Below are positions 57,614 through 64,000 of a stretch of 64,000 bases of DNA, in pieces. This DNA is from Nageia nagi. Its lineage: Eukaryota > Pinophyta. Positions within the stretch are counted from its first letter, which is position 1, and every line of letters starts with the position of its first letter. The DNA lies in assembly GCA_050084985.1 (NCBI GenBank), contig JBITNC010000001.1, positions 102,300,001 to 102,364,000 on the forward strand, in the 5' to 3' direction. The position numbers and the translations under genes are program-made. The notes beneath the pieces were generated by a model that did not search any database, was not told the origin of the DNA, and was given only the letters and a program-made list of their open reading frames with translations.

Positions 57614-58632
57614 TGTAATGTACCTTTCTAGGGTTTATCTAATTTCTCACTTAATTCCACATTCATTCACAAATTAGGGCATCGAAGTAAATGCTAATTA
57701 ACCATCCAAACATGCGCTCAAAAATGGAATATAACAACAGTAGCCAAATCTGATATAATGTTCATATAACATGCGAATATGACCAAACTAGAGCACAAAT
57801 CAGATTTGTAACATAACAAAAGTATAGCTCCAAAATACTCTAATCTGCATACATTCCCATGCACAATAAAGATAGAAGCATAGCAAAAATATGTAGTAAC
57901 ATTCATTCACATTCGAGACACAATATGAGAGCTAATATCATTAATAATCAACCAAGAATAAGTGTAGGGCTGTACCAAGCATGTAACAAGTTCTAGGGCA
58001 AAGCCCAAGACTCAAAGATGCTCAATCTAGACTCCTCTAGGCTAGCGCAAGTCCCAAGAAGGCTCCCAAACTTGGTGCAAGTCCCAAGATAGCCCCTAAT
58101 GGTTGGCGCAAGCTTCCAATGGCAAGAATGCTAGGCACAAGACTCAAGAAAACTCCTCAAGGTTGGCGCAAACTTTCCAAGTGATGTAGAAGTGTAGAAG
58201 AGCCACTTCTAGGCTAGGGAGCAACCCTAAGCCCTAGAAGGTAGAGAAGAAAGCACCCCTAAACTCCGAATGATCCAATATCGAATGCACAAGATGATAT
58301 CTTCAAGTGACCAAATGGCTTGCCTTCATAGCATTCAAAACTTGCAATTATGTCTTCCCGAGCTGGCCGACTTAGGAGGAGGCATTAATAAAATACTAAA
58401 TGATCTTAAAGTCCCCCTTTCATAGCTGATTTGGTGCAAGGGTATAATTTGTCTTAGTGGCCCTCAATTAAATACATAATTTTTCCATTATTGAGCGTTG
58501 TCTTTGAGGCACAAATATAGGTATGATAAATACATAACTTGATAAATAAAATACTCCTATTCTAAGTACTAAAAATCACAATGAATAGGTATGAGGGGAG
58601 ACATCTAGATGTCCCAAATTGGGGACATTACA
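57614..58632 (-). mobile_element. Solo LTR nested in the second hAT element
   Basis: The minus strand starts TGTAATGTCCCCAATTTG at 58632 and ends CCCTAGAAAGGTACATTACA at 57614. Flanks are AGTTT (57609-57613) and AGTTC (58633-58637), 4 of 5 identical. It splits the hAT transposase coding region, so it inserted after the hAT element. Confidence 0.75.
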
Positions 58633-58823
58633 AGTTCAAACTTCAAACTTTCAAAGTCAAACTTCAAACTTCAAAAGTTCAAAGTTAAAACTAAATAAGA
58701 AATACTTCAACATGTTCATTTTGTTATGTTTTTAACTTTTTATAAAACTATAGTTTATAAGTTTATACATTTAGAATTAGGCTTTTATCTATTTAATGTT
58801 TTCTGGTCTGATTTGTATTTTAG

Positions 58824-59632
58824 AAATGTGGTGGGCAAATTTTGGAGGAGAGGCACCCGATTTGCAAAGATTAGTCATTTGCATCCTCAATCAAACATGT
58901 AGCACTTTAGAATACAAGTGCAATTAGAGTGCCTTTGAAAAAATTCACTCCAAGAAGCGCAATAGGTTAGCAATTTGATTCATTTCAGCTTTAAAGATTC
59001 AATGGACACTTCTTAGTTCTTACTTCTCATTTCTCACTATGATGAAATTTGTTTAATGTTAATAGGATGACAACGCAACAAGTACATGACATTGTGTATG
59101 TGTATGTCAACTTGTGATTATATGTGAAACAATTGGAGAATAAGGATAACCATGAGTGTGAATCCATTAACTTGTCTACATTGATCCCACATTTAGTGAT
59201 GCACCTCCATGCGATGTAGAGGAAGAGCATGAGGACCTAGTAAACCAAGAGTTTTGGGCTGCATGGATTGACTTGGAGGAGGGTATTGATAGAATTGCAG
59301 ACATGGACATGGACTTGGGCCAGGAGGAGGAGGAGGATGTACTTGGTGTTGTTGTGCACTTCGATGATCCATTGCCTCTTGTGCACTTTGATGTTGGACC
59401 TTAGGAGCAGAATGATCCTAACATTGAGATTGTGCCTGCGGATGATAGTCCAAGTCAATTCCTTTTATACGCAAGGCTGAGGCCCAAGATACACAAGAAT
59501 GCTACAAGATTGGCACCTCAAGCTTGTTATGCTCATATACCACCTACTAGTGGAGCACACTCTCTTATTACACCTACTAGTGGAGGTAGTGGTTGGCGTC
59601 TGACAAACAAGAGGGATAGATCTTCACGTTGA
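58824..59632 (+). pseudogene. hAT transposase, C-terminal dimerisation part
   Basis: Follows a TTTGTATTTTAG acceptor-like site. Pieces read WWANFGGEAPDLQRL and ILNQTCSTLE, the hAT dimerisation signature, then DIVYVYVNL and an acidic region (DMDMDLGQEEEEDVLGVVVH), ending LTNKRDRSSR-stop at 59632. Stops and shifts are present near 58925-59240. Confidence 0.8.
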
Positions 59633-59767
59633 TGCCTTGATAGTTGGCACTTGGCACTATTAGTGTTTACAATTTACTATTTAGTGACTTAGTTATTCAC
59701 TATCATTTTTACTAGTTGGCACTTTGGCACCTAAGTTGGCAATATGAGACAGTAGACTTATGACTTA

Positions 59768-61345
59768 TGTAATGTCCTCGAATTTAGGCATCTCACTCAC
59801 TTCAGCACTTGGAAGTGGAATGCTCATCTTCATTGTGCTTCTTTAGTAATTAGGAGTTTTTTTAGCATAAAAACATACTTTTGAAATATTTTGATACATT
59901 TGGATATATTTTGGCATTGTCACATGCCATAGATAGCTTTGTCACATGCTCTTTACTCATGTTTTAGATTATTGATGATGTATGTTCTATTTTGGAAACC
60001 TAAAATAATTTTAAATGCTCTCCAAGATGGGATGTTGGGCTCCTAGAGGTATTTTTATTTATTTTAGTGGGCCAATTATGTTTGTAATTATGTGGGCTAC
60101 TCGTGGATGCCAAAATAATATTGTAATTTGTATCACCAAGGCATATTTATCATTGTAAATTCAATATCAGTCTCCTTAAGTAGGACGTTGCATATATGGG
60201 CCTTTGGATTATGCACTTTGGCATATCGAGGCATTTAGAAGGCCTCCAATGTAATTTAGCTCCCCTCTAAAAGGGATGCCCCACTAGAGGTAGAGTGTTA
60301 TGACTTCATGGAAGATTGCACGAATCCCAAGGCACTGGAAGACTCCAAGAAAGGGACATTACATAGAAGAGATCAATTATCACCCGTTGGATATGCTTTC
60401 GATGATCCCAAGGCACGCCAGGAAGGGACATCTCACACCATGGATGAATCTGCAGCACACGAATTGATTATGGTGATCCCAATCCTTCTAGAGGGATGTT
60501 GGCATGAGGAAACTATAAAAGGAGAAGTCATGGACTCATTTGGGAATGCTTGAATTATTATTATTTTATTTCCCCAAACGTGGGTGCAAGGTCTCTCCTC
60601 CTCTTGAGGATGAAAACCCACAAGAGAGGTACTTAAGGTCTAGCATTCCTCTTGACTTATCAGCCTGCTAGCTAGGGTTTGGCATTCCCTAGCGTTACTA
60701 ATGACTGCTAACTAGGACTAGCATTCCCTAGATTAATTGAAGACTGCTATCTTAGGTCTCGACATTCCCTAAGATCTACTAAAGACTGCTACATTGAGAC
60801 CTAGCATTGCTCAAGGGTTTTTGTTGAAGATTACTAGAGGAGCCTTGGAGCTTCCACACTACTGCTACTAAAGATCTCCATCAGGTAAATCACTTTGAAG
60901 ACTTGATAGAGACCCTAGTGCTTCCTTTTTAAAGGGATCATCTCCCATGCTAGGACGTCACACCTAGGGCATCCTTGCTCTAGCATTTTAAGGCACGTAA
61001 CGCATCTTCCTTGCAAGATCAATCGAATTACATTTTGTGGCTCCATTGAATATTTTGTTGAGACCTTGCCCTAAAGGTAGAACGCTTCATTTCTTAAGGG
61101 TGAATTGAGTGTGATCTCACCCTAGAGGGGTTTGTCCCTCTCCTAGGGATATTTTCCATGTTCTGTTGAATTAATTGCTCATTGTGGTGGATCGTCCCAT
61201 TTTTCTAAGCATTTTATGAGCATTTTGGGTATTTTAATGCATGGATCTGGCATGATTGGCAATTGCAAAATTTACGAGAATTTTTAATTATTTATTTTCG
61301 CCAATTTATGCTAAATTCGTATAAGCCCTAGTTTGGCTCATCACA
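59768..61345 (+). mobile_element. Solo LTR, 1,578 bp
   Basis: Starts TGTAATGTCCTCGAATTTAGG and shares GGCATCTCACTCA with the LTR at 9596. It ends CCCTAGTTTGGCTCATCACA. Flanks are ACTTA (59763-59767) and AGTTA (61346-61350), one mismatch. No primer binding site follows. It contains internal repeats of CTAGCATTCCCTAG type near 60640-60810. Confidence 0.75.
60636..60812 (+). repeat. Short repeats inside the LTR at 59768
   Basis: Five loosely spaced copies of a unit like TAGGTCTAGCATTCCCTAGATTAATGAAGACTGCTA, about 35-45 bp apart. Probably an LTR-internal promoter or regulatory repeat. Confidence 0.55.
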
Positions 61346-61693
61346 AGTTATGATTGTAATACACTTTGTAGATGACTTTTTATTTCACATGTTTTCGTAT
61401 ATCAATGTTATGGTTTATGAATATGATATTATGAATTATGGTCAACAATCATTTTCTTTAAATTTATGTGATGAATGTGTTTTTGGATGATATGGCCCAT
61501 ATGAGAATGATGTATGGCAATTAGATAAGCATATTCTATAGAAAAAATAAAATAAAATATGAGAATGATGAATTAACTTGTACTTTGGTTGCACATGTTC
61601 TTCTAGCAAAAGTTCTTTATATGTTTCATCATCCCACTCATTTAAATCAATATAGAGTATTAGAGAATACTCTTTACTATGCACTTATGTTCT

Positions 61694-62261
61694 TCATGCA
61701 AATTCTCTTTTATCTTCTCTCTCTTCGCACTCCCTCCTACTCAAGTACTCTATTGGTTCTTTCACCTTGTTACAAGGTTGATAACCCTTGAAAGTTTTAG
61801 GAATGCATAGATAAGAAATTTGAGCAAGGGCTTCTATGTTTCCATCGATCATAATAGTCCCAAAACCAAAACTGGAATCAGAATCATACCTTATTTCTTC
61901 ATGGTTCTTAAGGCAAATACTAGACCTTGCATGCTCCTTATTATCAACATTTAGTTCATCATACCTCTCAATGAGTATATTCACAAACTTCCTTCATATT
62001 AGTTTTTAGTCTATTTCTTTCAGCTTTTGTTTAAGCCATTGCCATATTTTTTATCCTCAAATATTTTGAATCCTTCCCTTTTTTTGGCACATCATGAAAT
62101 TTGAATTGGTTTTAAATCTCATCTATCCAATCAATAGCATCAATATCGTCAGATCTCCTTATTTGTAAGTTAAATGGCTTCCCCCATATCGGCCAATCTA
62201 ATAGAATCTCTTTACCAAAATCAGAGTTAGAATCGTCATACATTATCTTCTTACGAGCCAT
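61694..62261 (-). pseudogene. Decayed ORF fragments of unknown type, possibly gag
   Basis: From an ATG at 62261: MARKKIMYDDSNSDFG, then DDIDAIDWIDEI-stop, and in the same direction NQFKFHDVPKK. A second frame of 96 codons lies at 61984-61694. The W-I-x-x-I spacing faintly recalls gypsy gag, but no zinc knuckle or other confirming motif was found. Confidence 0.25.
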
Positions 62262-64000
62262 GATCTTGAATTATAAATGTTTTGCTTCATCAAATCTATG
62301 ATGAATTATCATACATAGGAAGAAATTTCTTTCATTTGACCAATATTATAATGTGAATAAAGCATTTGATCCAAATTTAAAGAATCAACCCTTCCTAAGT
62401 TTTTAAGAGCTTTCCAAAAATATAAATTAATATAGATATTTCAATGCAATGCACCCTATGGGCTAGTGATTCCCATAGACCCTAAAAATGCAATAACTTT
62501 CTCAAAATATATCCAAATAAGCTTAAATTCAAACTGTAGTTTAGTTGGATGTTTTTACTAACACTCACAAAAAAATCTCTAAAATTTGTTTTATTTTGTA
62601 TTGTAGGAAGCAATTTCGGTGACTGATTCTTGTGAAATCATGATACACAAACAAATTTTTTAACTAGATCAAAATGAACTAAACTTTTAACTATATGGTG
62701 CTTGCCTGATTTTGAAGTTGCTCATGAACATATTCTGGAAAATTTGCTGATTTGTAACCCAGAGAGCAGATTTTGCGTAGAAACCGTAACTCTACAATAA
62801 TCCAATCAATATAGATCCAATTCTTCTGAAACTTGGTCTATTATTTCCCCTTATAGTGTTACCACTTTTCTCTATAAATCAAAATAAAATTCATTGTTTT
62901 CATCCATAAGAGGATATTTTAGTGTTAAACAAATACATATAACTCAAAGAATATAGATCCAATTTGTCTAAAATTTGTATTGCAAATATTTTGAGTAAGT
63001 TTCTTGTCACCCATCCGAATTTCATCGAAAGATTCATAAGCATGAGCAAGATATCTGTTTTTTACTTGAGCCTTCTACGGGAAAAGAAAAAAAAAAGTTA
63101 TCAATTTTGTTGCCCTCAAATAGCTAGGATCAATGCTCTGGTATCACTTATTAGTAACCAAACTATAGAAATAATAGAAAACTGCAATGGAAAAGTAATA
63201 TCATCATGTGACTCCAACTAAAGAGTAATTTTGAATTCATGATAATTAAATTCAAAATACCAATCAATAGAAATCCAAAGATGATAGCATCCACAACTTT
63301 GATGGAGTGAACCTCCAATAACTTCGTTGTTTTGAGGAAGGCAACCTCGTAATATTGCAATGAGCAATGAAAATATGATTTCCAATAATGATTATGCATA
63401 TTACATGTTCTAAGTCATCTAGAGGGTCGCTTGTGCTAAGTGAGTTTGCACCATGGGCCGATAGGCTAAGGAGAAAATGAGGATTTCAACAGGCTCAGAG
63501 CGTTGGGCAGGTAAGATGGTCTGTGGATGAGATCCTAACGGAAGCTAGCGAATGGAGGGAAACTTGTCGATGTGTTTCTGAGAGACATTGATGGTTGCGG
63601 ATGCAAGAGTGGGAAACTCATCCTGAAAGCTTGTGTTGGGACCTCTAGACATATCCTTGCAGCAGATATGGTCAAGGGATACGTCTCGATGAAAACCCTA
63701 ATGGTGAAAGAATGCGAACAACCAAAAGCATTCATTCTCCATTAGAGATAAGTGCACTAGATTGGCATCTTCTGAAATGGAATACAGACGCCTTATTTTG
63801 AAAGTCAAAAGGGATATCATTTTTATCGCTTGGCGGAACCCTTGGAGGGCATCAACAATGACATAGTAGGAGGGCTATGGTAACAGTGGATCGGATGGCG
63901 ATGCTTGGAGCCGAGGTTTCTGGTGTGCCAATGAGAACTTATCTCAAACACAGCACACCGAGGACATGTAGGTAAGCATACGAGACGATGGTTTAACTGT
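62262..64000. other. Unassigned right edge
   Basis: AT-rich to about 63400, then a more G+C-rich stretch to the window end with overlapping short frames on both strands. No recognised gene or element border. Confidence 0.4.

Noticed and set aside
63535-63735. Minus-strand 66-codon ORF with Ser/Thr/Pro/Arg-rich composition as the EGY2 transit-peptide exon
   Set aside because: It ends in a stop without a convincing donor in frame, and it does not lead into the acidic linker exon. Composition alone is not enough.

Overview
The window looks like nuclear DNA from a plant with a large, repeat-filled genome, most likely a gymnosperm such as a conifer. That is an inference from one thinly spread host gene with very long introns, surrounded by decayed LTR retrotransposons, solo LTRs, hAT transposons and LINE debris. 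No rRNA, tRNA, CRISPR or prokaryotic operon structure was seen.

The one convincing host gene is on the minus strand, from 53306 down to 11527. Ten exons with GT..AG boundaries and matching phases encode a chloroplast site-2-protease-like zinc metalloprotease of the EGY family, closest to EGY2. They carry the GNLR motif, the HEIGH zinc motif, an N..P...LDGG motif and several membrane segments. The transit-peptide exon was not found. Introns range from 91 bp to about 18.5 kb and hold most of the transposable elements. One 53-bp exon appears to lack a single base in a C5 run, so the gene is either recently broken, spliced around that exon, or affected by a sequencing error.

Layout. 1-2828: 3' half of a Ty1/copia polyprotein (+) with two frame breaks. 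2884-3262: seven hairpin repeats. 3731-5424: two polypurine tracts and copia-type LTRs. 8359-10563: a solo LTR, then a 5' LTR with a tRNA-iMet-type primer binding site. 11527-53306: the EGY2-like gene. Its introns contain 30-bp periodic repeats, a plant-mobile-domain-like remnant, solo LTRs (17563-18860, 23794-24773), a coiled-coil ORF (28972-29823), a bounded 3.5-kb hAT element (29919-33420), a second hairpin array (33474-34242), a broken orphan ORF of about 1,090 codons with its own TATA box (34401-37910), a minus-strand 5' LTR with primer binding site (40357-41981), a LINE remnant, and two copia remnants. 55364-59632: a second hAT element interrupted by a solo LTR. 59768-61345: another solo LTR. 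61346-64000: mostly unassigned.

Seven LTRs of 0.95-1.6 kb share a TGTRRTGWCC-type start. Five are flanked by 5-bp target duplications (three perfect, two with one mismatch), so solo-LTR formation has been frequent here. The most unusual signals are the hairpin-forming tandem arrays, in which paired arm bases change together, and the orphan ORF downstream of the second array.
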